Assembly (NCBI GenBank): GCA_017999985.1
Contig: JAGNKU010000009.1
Coordinates: 62,001 to 126,000 of the forward strand
Origin: Phycisphaerae bacterium
Lineage (GTDB): Bacteria > Planctomycetota > Phycisphaerae > UBA1845 > Fen-1342
Direction: 5' to 3'
Length of the DNA stretch: 64,000 nt
The notes beneath the pieces were generated by a model. It saw nothing but the letters and a program-made list of their open reading frames with translations, was not told the DNA's origin and searched no databases. A program made the position numbers and the translations under genes. Of this stretch, positions 38,335-45,389 are shown piece by piece (position 1 is the stretch's first letter; every line of letters starts with the position of its first letter).

Positions 38335-40134
38335 ATGGTTAGTGTGTGCGCACGGATCGGAACGCTGCTTGCACTGGCCCTCGGGGGCGTGGCTCTGACG
38401 GGCGGCTGCGGTGCCCTCCCGGCCGATTGGGGCGATCCCGCATCCTGGACGGCCGCCGGCATTTGGTCCGGCCAGGCCACAGGCGACGTCGGGGACGATG
38501 GCTCATCAACGGCCGGTGCGGACACCGCGGACACGGACGGCGAATTCCTCACGGTGGTATCCGGCACCGAGCAGATCCGCGTGCTCGTACAAGCCGGTGA
38601 CGACCAGGTAGTCAACGCGGGTGCCCACGTCGTGCTGGACGGCTCAGCAACGCGCAGTGGAGCACCCATGGAGTTACAGTACTACTGGTCGCAACTCGAC
38701 GGGCCGGCGGTGACCCTCGACGCGCCGGAGTCATTGCGGCCTAACTTTCGAGCCCCGGCGGCCACGGCAGACCTGACGCTGATTTTTGAACTGCGGGTCT
38801 CGCTCGGCACGCAATCTGCGCGCGATACGGTGGCAATCACGGTCCTCGGCTCAGGAGAGCCAGATTCTCCGCCCGGCGATGGCGTCTCCCCCGGAGAGGA
38901 ACCTCCCCCACCAGGGGATTCGTACCCCCCGCCACCTGCATTCGAGCCACCGGTGGCCTACGCTGCGGACTGGGGCTTCGACCCGGAGGATTCGACGGAG
39001 TACATCCAGGCGGCGATCAATTCCGGCGCGCGGACGGTCGTGATCCAGAACATGGGCGCCGATTGGGTGGTGGAGCCGATCACGCTCGTGAGTAACCAAC
39101 TAATTGTCTTCGAGCCGGGTGTCGTGGTCGTTGCCAAGCCGGGCTCGTTCCACCAGTTATACGACTGCCTCTTCACGGGAAGCGCAGTCAGCAATGTAAC
39201 GGTCCACGGCTACGGTGCGACGCTGCGCATGCGGAAAGAGGATTACGCCGGGCCCAACTACGCGTTCAGCCAGTGGCGGAGTTGCCTGGCGTTCAGCGGC
39301 CCCGTGAATCTCGCGATTCGCGGCCTGCGCTGTGAGAAGTCCGGCGGCGACGGCATCTGGATCCGCTACCGCTATGACGCGTACGGTCGGCGCTTCCCCG
39401 CCGAGAATGTGGAGATAACGGACTGCGTGTGCGACCAGAATTACCGCCAGGGTATCAGCATCACTGGCATTCGAACGCTCCGAATCAATAACTGCGTGCT
39501 AAGCAATTCGAGTGGCAGCCCGCCGCAGTCAGGCCTCGACATCGAGACGGATTTCGAGGACGGTGAGCTGTCCGACATTGTGGTCAGCAATTGCGTGGCG
39601 CAGAACAACGCTGGCTACGGTTTCTTTGTGCAGACCAAGAGCATGACCACGGCCGCGCCACCGTTTTCTGTTCTCCTCCAAGACTGTTACGCCACTGGGA
39701 ATCTGAGCGGCGGCCTCGGCGCGATGACCACCGCTGCGGGCCCCGCCGGACTGGTGGAATTTCGTAACTGCGTCATCGACGGCGGCGGGGCACCGGGAAT
39801 CAATGCGCGTTGGGGCGGAGCCCTGAGCCAGGTGCGCTTCACGGAGTGCATCGTGCAGAATATTGGTGGGGCAGTGCCGCTGACCGGCGTTCCGGTCAAC
39901 GTGGCGATGCCGCGCGTGTCCGAACTCAGCCCGGACGGTCGGGTCCAGTTCATTGACTGCACCGTGTATGACACCGGAAATCGGCACTTCATGGGGCTGG
40001 GCCCCGAGGCCGAAGAAGGCATTTACGACATCCGCGGCACGATCGACGTGTACAACTCGCTTGACTATCCCGGGCGCTGGTACGACGTGGAGGAATACCC
40101 CGGCTTGAGCGTGACCTACCATGCGTACCCCTGA
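38335..40134 (+). CDS. Exported beta-helix protein with PKD-like domain
   Basis: A 599-residue exported protein. The signal peptide (MVSVCARIGTLLALALGGVALTGGC) ends in a lipoprotein-like TGGC, an imperfect lipobox. Residues ~80-180 form a PKD/REJ-like domain (VNAGAHVVLDGSATRSG, YYWSQLDGPAVTL). A Pro/Gly-rich linker follows. From ~215 on, the sequence has right-handed parallel beta-helix repeats (for example VEITDCVCDQNYRQGISITGIRTLRINNCVLSN), as in pectate-lyase-like and carbohydrate-active proteins. A GTG further upstream at 38299 is possible. The substrate is unknown. Confidence 0.8.
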   Translation: MVSVCARIGTLLALALGGVALTGGCGALPADWGDPASWTAAGIWSGQATGDVGDDGSSTAGADTADTDGEFLTVVSGTEQIRVLVQAGDDQVVNAGAHVVLDGSATRSGAPMELQYYWSQLDGPAVTLDAPESLRPNFRAPAATADLTLIFELRVSLGTQSARDTVAITVLGSGEPDSPPGDGVSPGEEPPPPGDSYPPPPAFEPPVAYAADWGFDPEDSTEYIQAAINSGARTVVIQNMGADWVVEPITLVSNQLIVFEPGVVVVAKPGSFHQLYDCLFTGSAVSNVTVHGYGATLRMRKEDYAGPNYAFSQWRSCLAFSGPVNLAIRGLRCEKSGGDGIWIRYRYDAYGRRFPAENVEITDCVCDQNYRQGISITGIRTLRINNCVLSNSSGSPPQSGLDIETDFEDGELSDIVVSNCVAQNNAGYGFFVQTKSMTTAAPPFSVLLQDCYATGNLSGGLGAMTTAAGPAGLVEFRNCVIDGGGAPGINARWGGALSQVRFTECIVQNIGGAVPLTGVPVNVAMPRVSELSPDGRVQFIDCTVYDTGNRHFMGLGPEAEEGIYDIRGTIDVYNSLDYPGRWYDVEEYPGLSVTYHAYP

Positions 40135-40160
40135 GGTGCGCGACACGCCGCCCCCGCAGC

Positions 40161-40607
40161 CTAACGCCCCGTATGCCCAAACCCGCCGCTGCCGCGCGCG
40201 CTGTCCGTCAGTTCATCCACCAGCTCCACCGTTACCCGTGCAACCGGCGCAATGATCAACTGTGCAAACCGCGTCCCCCGTTCGATCGTGTAAGGCTCAC
40301 GCGCGCAGTTCCCCAGGATCACCTGCAGCTCACCGCGATAGTCCGCATCAATCGTCCCCGGCGAATTCGGCAACATCAATCCGTGCCGCAGCGCCAGCCC
40401 GCTCCGCGCCCGCACCTGCCCCTCGTACCCCGGCGGAATTTCCACGAACAACCCCGTCGGGATTAGCTTGATCTCCCCCGGCGCAATCGTGATCGGCTCA
40501 TCATTCGCTGCGTACAGGTCCAGCCCCGCCGCGTGCGCCGTCATGTACTGCGGCAGCGGCAGGTCATCCAACCCTGCCCGCCGGCGAATCTTCAAAATCG
40601 GGTCCAT
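40161..40607 (-). CDS. dut: dUTP diphosphatase
   Basis: A 148-residue trimeric dUTPase that hydrolyses dUTP to dUMP and keeps uracil out of DNA. All five motifs are visible in order: AAGLDLYAA (1), RSGLALRHG (2), GTIDADYRGELQV (3), RGTRFAQLIIAPV (4) and RGSGGFGHTGR (5) at the C terminus. The ATG at 40607 gives the normal length; a longer frame would run into the promoter region shared with the divergent STAS gene. Confidence 0.95.
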   Translation of the reverse strand: MDPILKIRRRAGLDDLPLPQYMTAHAAGLDLYAANDEPITIAPGEIKLIPTGLFVEIPPGYEGQVRARSGLALRHGLMLPNSPGTIDADYRGELQVILGNCAREPYTIERGTRFAQLIIAPVARVTVELVDELTDSARGSGGFGHTGR

Positions 40608-40802
40608 GCCTTCATCCCATGCGAGAGCGCGGTTCCTGCGCGGCGCCGCTGAGTATAGCGCCGCCCGCGCCCCCTTGACAGGCGTGCCGCCGAATCGCGA
40701 AATACAATCTGGATTGCGTGGACTGCGGCGTGCGCGACCCGCCGGTGGTCGGCATGTGGATCGCGCCTGGTATGTTGTCCCTATGCCTTGGAGCTGGCCG
40801 CC

Positions 40803-41147
40803 GTGGCTGCCTTGCCGGATTTGACCCCGCTGGGCGTGCAACGCACAGGTGACCACCTGACGTTCACCCTCATGAGTTCGGAGGACATCCTCCCGGAGCT
40901 GCCCGCCGACTACGAGCAGCTCCTTTCCATGCGTCTCCAGGAAATCCTCGCCGAGCCCCGCAACCTCACCGCCGAGGTCAACCTCGCCGACCTCACCGGC
41001 ATCTCCAGCCGCCAGCTCGGCTCGCTCATCGCCCTGCAGAAGGTGCTGCGCCCTCGTTTCGGCCGCGTCCCCGTCACCGGCTTGAGCGCCAACGTCCGTC
41101 ACGTACTCACGCTCACTCACGTCGATCGGCTTTTCGAGCTCCCCTGA
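40803..41147 (+). CDS. STAS-domain protein (anti-sigma factor antagonist type)
   Basis: A 114-residue protein consisting only of a STAS-like fold: a beta-strand (HLTFTLMSSEDIL), then LTAEVNLADLTGISSRQLGSLIALQKVLRPRFGRVPVTGLSANVRHVLTLTHVDRLFEL. The segment LTGISSRQLG sits where STAS antagonists carry the phosphorylatable Ser, so partner-switching control is possible, but no anti-sigma kinase is adjacent. GTG at 40803 is chosen because GGAG lies 9 nt upstream; TTG at 40788 is an alternative. It is followed by the DUF2892 gene after 31 bp. Confidence 0.78.
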   Translation: MAALPDLTPLGVQRTGDHLTFTLMSSEDILPELPADYEQLLSMRLQEILAEPRNLTAEVNLADLTGISSRQLGSLIALQKVLRPRFGRVPVTGLSANVRHVLTLTHVDRLFELP

Positions 41148-41178
41148 GCCGCCCCGGCCTCTCCGCGAGGACCATCCC

Positions 41179-41403
41179 ATGTGCATGGAACGCTACATTC
41201 GCCTCTTCGCCGGCGTATTCGTTCTGGCCAGCGTCCTGCTGGCCCACTTCCACAGCCCCTACTGGCTGTTCTTCACCGCGTTCGTTGGCCTGAACCTCTT
41301 CCAGTCCGCCCTCACGCGGTGGTGCTTGATGGAGGACATCCTCCGCAAGCTCGGCGTGCCTCCCTGCCAGCACGGGCAGCCGGGTGAAAACGTGACCAAG
41401 TAA
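41179..41403 (+). CDS. DUF2892-type small membrane protein
   Basis: A 74-residue protein with two membrane helices (ERYIRLFAGVFVLASVLLAHF and WLFFTAFVGLNLFQSALT) and the CLMEDILRKLGV tail typical of DUF2892, the membrane segment also found in YgaP rhodaneses. No rhodanese domain is attached here. GAGG lies upstream of the ATG. The last codons, the stop codon and the next bases form a GTGACAAGG-type repeat. Confidence 0.75.
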   Translation: MCMERYIRLFAGVFVLASVLLAHFHSPYWLFFTAFVGLNLFQSALTRWCLMEDILRKLGVPPCQHGQPGENVTK

Positions 41404-41413
41404 CAAGGTGACC
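41392..41413 (+). repeat. GTGACAAGG-type repeat over the DUF2892 stop codon
   Basis: GTGACCAAGTAACAAGGTGAC spans the last three codons, the TAA and the following ten bases of the DUF2892 gene. It matches the units after gcvH and mqnE, in the sense orientation of the gene it ends. Confidence 0.6.
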
Positions 41414-41450
41414 GTGCGGACCGCGCCGCCAAGCCGCATGGCGCCGTGCT

Positions 41451-41486
41451 GCTTGTTACCTTGTCACTTTGTTACCTTGTCACTTC
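41451..41486 (-). repeat. GTGACAAGG-type tandem repeat over the mqnE stop codon
   Basis: On the mqnE strand, GTGACAAGGTAACAAA is followed by GTGACAAGGTAACAAG. The first unit supplies the last three codons and the TAA stop of mqnE. Confidence 0.65.
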
Positions 41487-42641
41487 GTGGTAGAGCGTGT
41501 CCCGCTCCACCGGCGTGCACCCCGCCTCGCGCAGCAGCCGCCGGATCTGGTCCACCGACAATTCCTGCCGGTTCGTCCCCTGCCCCTCCCGTTTCGTGAT
41601 GTCGTACCACACCACCGTCCCGTCAAAATCGTCCACGCCCCAGTTCAACGCGACCTGTGCCAGCTTCGGCGACTGCATGATCCAGAACGCCTTGATGTGG
41701 GCGAAGTTGTCCAGTATCAGCCGCGCCACGGCCAGCGTGCGCAGATCGTCCAGCCCGGTCGGCCCTGGCAAGTGCGCGAACTCGCTGCCGTCCGGAATGA
41801 ACGATAGCGGCACGAAGCACTGAAACGCCGCTTTGCGCCGTGCCAGCGATACATCCTGGTGCTCGCGCAGCTTGATCATGTGCCCGATGCGTTCATCGAC
41901 CGACTCGATATGCCCGTAGAGCATCGTCGCATTCGACGGAATGCCCAGCTCGTGCGCGACCCGGTGCACGTCGAACCAGTGCTGCTCACCCACCTTCGCC
42001 TTGAACGCCTCACTGTGCACGCGATCGTCAAAAATCTCCGCCCCGCCGCCCGGCAGGCTGTCGAGCCCGGCGTCACGCAACGCAGTCAGCACCTCGGCCA
42101 CGCTCAGCCGCGGCTTCGTGATCCGCGTGAAGTGTACGATCTCGATGGCCGTGAACGCCTTGATATGCAGCCCCGGGCAGCGCGCCTTAATCGCCCGGCA
42201 CATGTCCGTGTAGTAGGAGAATGGCAGTTTCGGATGCAGTCCCCCAACGACGTGCACCTCGGTTGCCCCGCGCTCCGCCGCCGACACCGCCTGCCCCACG
42301 ACATCCTCGATCGAAAGCTCATACCCCTCCACCCCTGCGTGGCGTCGTGGCTTCGTGGCTCCGTGGCTTTCCGTCTGATAGGGCCTGTAGAACGAGCAAA
42401 ACTTACACCGCAGCACGCAGTAATTCGTGTAATTGATATGCCGGTTGATGTTGTAGAACGCCTTCCGGCCATGCCGCCGTTCGCGCGCGAGGTTCGCGAG
42501 TTCGCCGACGGTGAAGATGTCCCGCGTCTGGTAGAGCGTCCGGCCATCCTCGGGGCTCAGCCGCTCCCCAGCCTCGACCTTTGCCCGGATCGACGCGAGC
42601 GCTGCGTCCGTGATCGTCTCCATCGCCGCCGGCATCGCCAT
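41472..42641 (-). CDS. mqnE: Aminodeoxyfutalosine synthase (radical SAM)
   Basis: A 389-residue radical SAM enzyme of the MqnE/MqnC/CofH group. The cluster motif is CVLRCKFCSFYRP (residues ~75-87), with INYTNYC before it, and EVHVVGGLHPKLPFSYYTDMCRAIK and GLDSLPGGGAEIFDDRVH after it. The last is characteristic of MqnE, which joins SAM-derived adenosine and carboxyvinyloxybenzoate in the futalosine route to menaquinone. An insertion of about 18 residues follows the Cys motif (ESHGATKPRRHAG), encoded by tandem GTGGCT-type repeats. The gene ends inside another repeat. The start among three nearby ATGs is uncertain. Confidence 0.9.
   Translation of the reverse strand: MAMPAAMETITDAALASIRAKVEAGERLSPEDGRTLYQTRDIFTVGELANLARERRHGRKAFYNINRHINYTNYCVLRCKFCSFYRPYQTESHGATKPRRHAGVEGYELSIEDVVGQAVSAAERGATEVHVVGGLHPKLPFSYYTDMCRAIKARCPGLHIKAFTAIEIVHFTRITKPRLSVAEVLTALRDAGLDSLPGGGAEIFDDRVHSEAFKAKVGEQHWFDVHRVAHELGIPSNATMLYGHIESVDERIGHMIKLREHQDVSLARRKAAFQCFVPLSFIPDGSEFAHLPGPTGLDDLRTLAVARLILDNFAHIKAFWIMQSPKLAQVALNWGVDDFDGTVVWYDITKREGQGTNRQELSVDQIRRLLREAGCTPVERDTLYHEVTR
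42338..42370 (-). repeat. Tandem repeat inserted in frame in mqnE
   Basis: Four units of CGTGGC spaced 8-9 bp apart (on the coding strand GCCACG-type units) encode the Arg/His/Lys-rich insert just after the radical SAM Cys motif. Confidence 0.65.
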
Positions 42642-43015
42642 CCTCGCTCAGGTCGGCCCGGTCAGGACCAACGGCTCGAAATTCGCCCCCAGCGCGACAA
42701 TAATTGTAGCGACCGGCGAATTCCGCGGGAGAGCGAGCCCCCGCCGACCATGTGGTGTCGGCATCCGGACGGTCCTGTAGCATCGGCTCCTGGCGGCCGA
42801 CGGGCAGCGGCCGACCTCCCGGTCGGCTGTCAGTGTGCAGCCCCGCCGATCAGACGGTGAAACAGAGTGTAGCAGCCGAGATGAGCGTCGCGCCGGACTC
42901 CGGCCCCGCAGGGGCCAACGGCTGTTGCCAGGGGCGCAGCCCCTGAACGATCTTTGGCCGCTATGATCAGTTCGACCCCGCGGGGGTCGACAGGCCACCG
43001 GCCACCGAGGTGCAC
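42642..43015. other. Intergenic region with GC palindromes upstream of the thioredoxin-like gene
   Basis: No gene is seen in 374 bp. It contains the palindromes GGCCCC-GCA-GGGGCC (42902-42916) and CGACCCC-GCG-GGGGTCG (42973-42989) and a related GGGGCGCAGCCCC block between them. The divergent promoters of mqnE and the thioredoxin-like gene must lie here. Confidence 0.45.
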
Positions 43016-43588
43016 ATGAAGAACGCCTGGTCCATCGTCCTGCTGCTCGCCCTGGTTGCCTTCGCCTACCTCCAGTTCACCGGCAAGCTCGGCGGACGCT
43101 GAGGCGCCCCGGCCGCAGGACCCGGTCCGGGTCGTGCCATCTCCGTCGGCAACAAGGCCAGCCCCTTCCAGGCGCAAACGCTCTCCGGCCAGACCATCAG
43201 CTTCCCGGCCGCGTACAAGGGCCGGCTGGTCCTACTCGACTTCTGGGCCACCTGGTGTACCCCCTGTCGCGCCGAGAAGCCGCACCTCGCCCGCGCGTAC
43301 CAGGAATACGGCCCGCGCGGCCTGGAGATCATCGGCATCAGCCTCGACGAACCTCAAGGCGTCTCGGCCGACCGCGTGCGCAAGTTCGTCCAGGACGAAG
43401 GCCTGCCCTGGCCCCAGGTCTACACCCTCGGCGCTGCGCTGGCCAACAACTACGGCGTCACGGGCATCCCCGCGGCGTTCCTCATCGACGGCGATACGGG
43501 CCAGTTCCTCGCCCAGGGCGACGACCTTCGCGGTCCCGCCCTCGCCCGCACGATCGAGAAACACCTGAAGCCCATTCCGAAAAAGTGA
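43016..43588 (+). CDS. TlpA/thioredoxin-like protein with in-frame TGA (possible selenoprotein or disrupted gene)
   Basis: Read through TGA at codon 29, this gives one 190-residue protein. Residues 1-28 are a signal anchor (NAWSIVLLLALVAFAYLQF, then TGKLGGR). The TGA at 43100-43102 follows, then a Gly/Pro/Ala linker. The thioredoxin-fold domain has FWATWCTPCRAEKPHL with C81 and C84 and the cis-Pro segment VTGIPAAFLIDG. GAGG lies 6 nt before the ATG. The anchor and redox domain are in the same frame, and together they make an ordinary membrane-tethered disulfide reductase. A hairpin lies just after the TGA. Sec recoding, a nonsense mutation or restart at a later codon are all possible; Sec in a linker would be unusual. 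Confidence 0.7.
43103..43138 (+). promoter_or_regulatory. Possible bacterial SECIS hairpin after the TGA
   Basis: Stem GACCC (43119-43123) pairs with GGGTC (43129-43133) around the loop GGTCC, extended by GCA/TGC across one G-G mismatch. The loop begins 21 nt after the TGA and starts with GG, within the bacterial SECIS consensus as I recall it. The region is very GC-rich, so a chance hairpin is possible. Confidence 0.35.
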
Positions 43589-43590
43589 CG

Positions 43591-43643
43591 GCCACCTATA
43601 TCCGCCTCCCGTGTGCCCGCATGGTAGGTGGCTGTCCCCGGTT
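43591..43643. repeat. REP-like inverted repeat
   Basis: GCCACCTA (43591-43598) pairs with TAGGTGGC (43625-43632), and the right arm continues as TGTCCCCGG. The core GGTGGCTGTCCC matches the elements beside the RAYT gene. It lies between the thioredoxin-like gene and the convergent membrane-protein gene. Confidence 0.6.
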
Positions 43644-44156
43644 CTAAGTCTGATTCTCACTCTTTCGGATGACGCTTCCCAGCGACCACCCGGTGGCCAC
43701 CGCCGCCAGCACGCACGCGACCGGTCGCAGGGCTGTCCAACGGCCCATGCCGTTCACCACGACAAGGAGCGCGACAGAGTAGGCGCACACCTTCGTCGCA
43801 GTCGACCTGATCCGCAGATCAGCCGCTGGCTCGTCCGGCCCGCCGGAAATCCCGCGTGCCCGGCACTCCCGCGCGACTTCCCGCGGCCAGAAATGCGACA
43901 GCACGCCGGGGAGGAACATCAGCAGCGCGAGAGCCGCGGCGGCGATGCTGATCCAGATCCACAGCGTACTCCACCAGCCGGGTTCACTCAGCAGCATTTC
44001 CAGCAGCGCGGAGCACGTGAGCACGACCGCGGACAAGGAGAGGCCGGCGAGAAGCTCCGCGCGCCGGCCCTGCCGGCACAGGATCTCGGGCGACGTCTCG
44101 TCTGCATAGCGCCAGATCGGCAGGTGGGCCAGGCGTTTCAGCCTCTTGAGCGGCAT
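43644..44156 (-). CDS. Membrane protein of unknown function
   Basis: A 170-residue protein with four probable membrane helices in two hairpins: about 36-55 and 62-85, then about 128-143 and 148-162. The N terminus is basic (MPLKRLKRLAHLPIWRYADE). GAGGGG precedes the ATG at 44156. I do not recognise the family. Confidence 0.65.
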   Translation of the reverse strand: MPLKRLKRLAHLPIWRYADETSPEILCRQGRRAELLAGLSLSAVVLTCSALLEMLLSEPGWWSTLWIWISIAAAALALLMFLPGVLSHFWPREVARECRARGISGGPDEPAADLRIRSTATKVCAYSVALLVVVNGMGRWTALRPVACVLAAVATGWSLGSVIRKSENQT

Positions 44157-44505
44157 CGCAGGCCCCTCGCGATCGCACTCGTGATAACCACAATGTGGGG
44201 CGTGTCTATGCTGCGACCGAGGCGACGCCGCGGTCGCCCACAACGGCGCCGAGTCGTCTCATAATCTGCGCCGGCCTCGACGGGCCCCGACGCCGGCGCG
44301 GAATTGGACCGGTTTTTCCGGCGCGCGGTTGACGGGGCGAAAGACGCGCCTACCCTCATAGTGTGTTCGGCCGAGGGCATCCAGCGCGTGGGCACACCCA
44401 GGGTGTGCGCCGACTGGGACTCGTTCCCCCGGCATGGTTCAACAGCGCGCGGGCGGCACGGTGTCGGCCGCGCGCCTGGCTCTAAGAGGAGAGGGAGGCA
44501 GATCC
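44157..44505. other. Divergent intergenic region
   Basis: No gene is seen in 349 bp. One promoter-like pair faces the PEP-CTERM gene and is listed separately. Confidence 0.4.
44329..44356 (+). promoter_or_regulatory. Possible sigma-70 promoter of the PEP-CTERM gene
   Basis: TTGACG (44329-44334) and TACCCT (44351-44356) are separated by 16 bp. The start codon is 150 bp downstream. The -10 box is weak. Confidence 0.3.
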
Positions 44506-45231
44506 ATGGTTATGCGCAAAACGGCGGCCGGCTGGGCCGCGGCACTGGGTGCACTCGCGGCCGTGTCGGGGGCCGTCGCCAGCCCGATCACGTTCTCCGC
44601 GACGTTCGGGAGCCGCGCGGCCCAGGCGACGTTCGACACGTCCGGCTCGGACCTCGTCATCACTCTGCAGAACACTTCCTCCGCGGACGTGTTCCAGCCC
44701 GACCAGATCCTGACGGCGCTGTTCTTCGACGTCAGCGGCCCCGCGCTGGGGCTCACCCGCACCAGCGCCGTGGTGCCGCCCGGCTCGACAACCTGGTTCG
44801 GCATCACGGACCCCGGCGGCGTGGTCGGCGGCGAGTGGGCGTATGTCGAGCAGCTCGTCGGCGCGCCGCTGGGCGCCGCTTACGGCATCAGCTCCACCGG
44901 GCTCGGCCTGTTCGGCCCGGGCGATGTGTTCCCAGGCAGCAATTTGCAGGGCCCTGCCAGCCCGGGTGGGTTGGAGTACGGACTCACGTCCACGGCTGAT
45001 AACACCGTGACCGGCAACACGCCCGTCACGGGCAGCTATGCCTTGGTCCAGGACACGGTGGTCTTCACGCTATCCGGCCTGCCGGGCGGCTTCGATCCGT
45101 CCCAGGCGATTCGCAATGTGGTCTGGCAGTACGGCACGTCGCTGACCGAGACGCGGCTGCCCGAACCGGGATCGCTGGCGCTGCTGTGTGCCGCCGGGCT
45201 GCTGGTCGCGCGCCGCCGCCCGCGAAGCTAG
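44506..45231 (+). CDS. PEP-CTERM sorting-domain protein
   Basis: A 241-residue secreted protein. It has a signal peptide (KTAAGWAAALGALAAVSGAVA) and a beta-rich mature domain with no recognised fold (XDxLITLQNTSSADVF-type strands). The C terminus LPEPGSLALLCAAGLLVARRRPRS is the PEP-CTERM tripartite signal: Pro-Glu-Pro, a membrane helix and an Arg cluster. Such proteins are processed by an exosortase and linked to exopolysaccharide. No exosortase gene is in the window. A GAGGGAGG site lies before the ATG. Confidence 0.85.
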   Translation: MVMRKTAAGWAAALGALAAVSGAVASPITFSATFGSRAAQATFDTSGSDLVITLQNTSSADVFQPDQILTALFFDVSGPALGLTRTSAVVPPGSTTWFGITDPGGVVGGEWAYVEQLVGAPLGAAYGISSTGLGLFGPGDVFPGSNLQGPASPGGLEYGLTSTADNTVTGNTPVTGSYALVQDTVVFTLSGLPGGFDPSQAIRNVVWQYGTSLTETRLPEPGSLALLCAAGLLVARRRPRS

Positions 45232-45321
45232 GAATCGCATCCGTGCGTCACGCCGCGCCTGCCGACTGCACCGCGCGGCCCGCGCGACGCGCAACGGCGT
45301 ACGGCGTACAATAACGCGTGA

Positions 45322-45375
45322 ACCGGGGACAGTCGCCCATTGTCTGAGTCAGAAATAGGTGACTGTCCCTATTTA
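45322..45375. repeat. REP-like inverted repeat
   Basis: GGGACAGTC (45326-45334) and GACTGTCCC (45361-45369) are exact reverse complements. The right side reads ATAGGTGACTGTCCCTATTT, matching the RAYT-flanking elements. It lies between the converging PEP-CTERM and repeat-protein genes. Confidence 0.65.
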
Positions 45376-45389
45376 TTTATTGCTATTTA

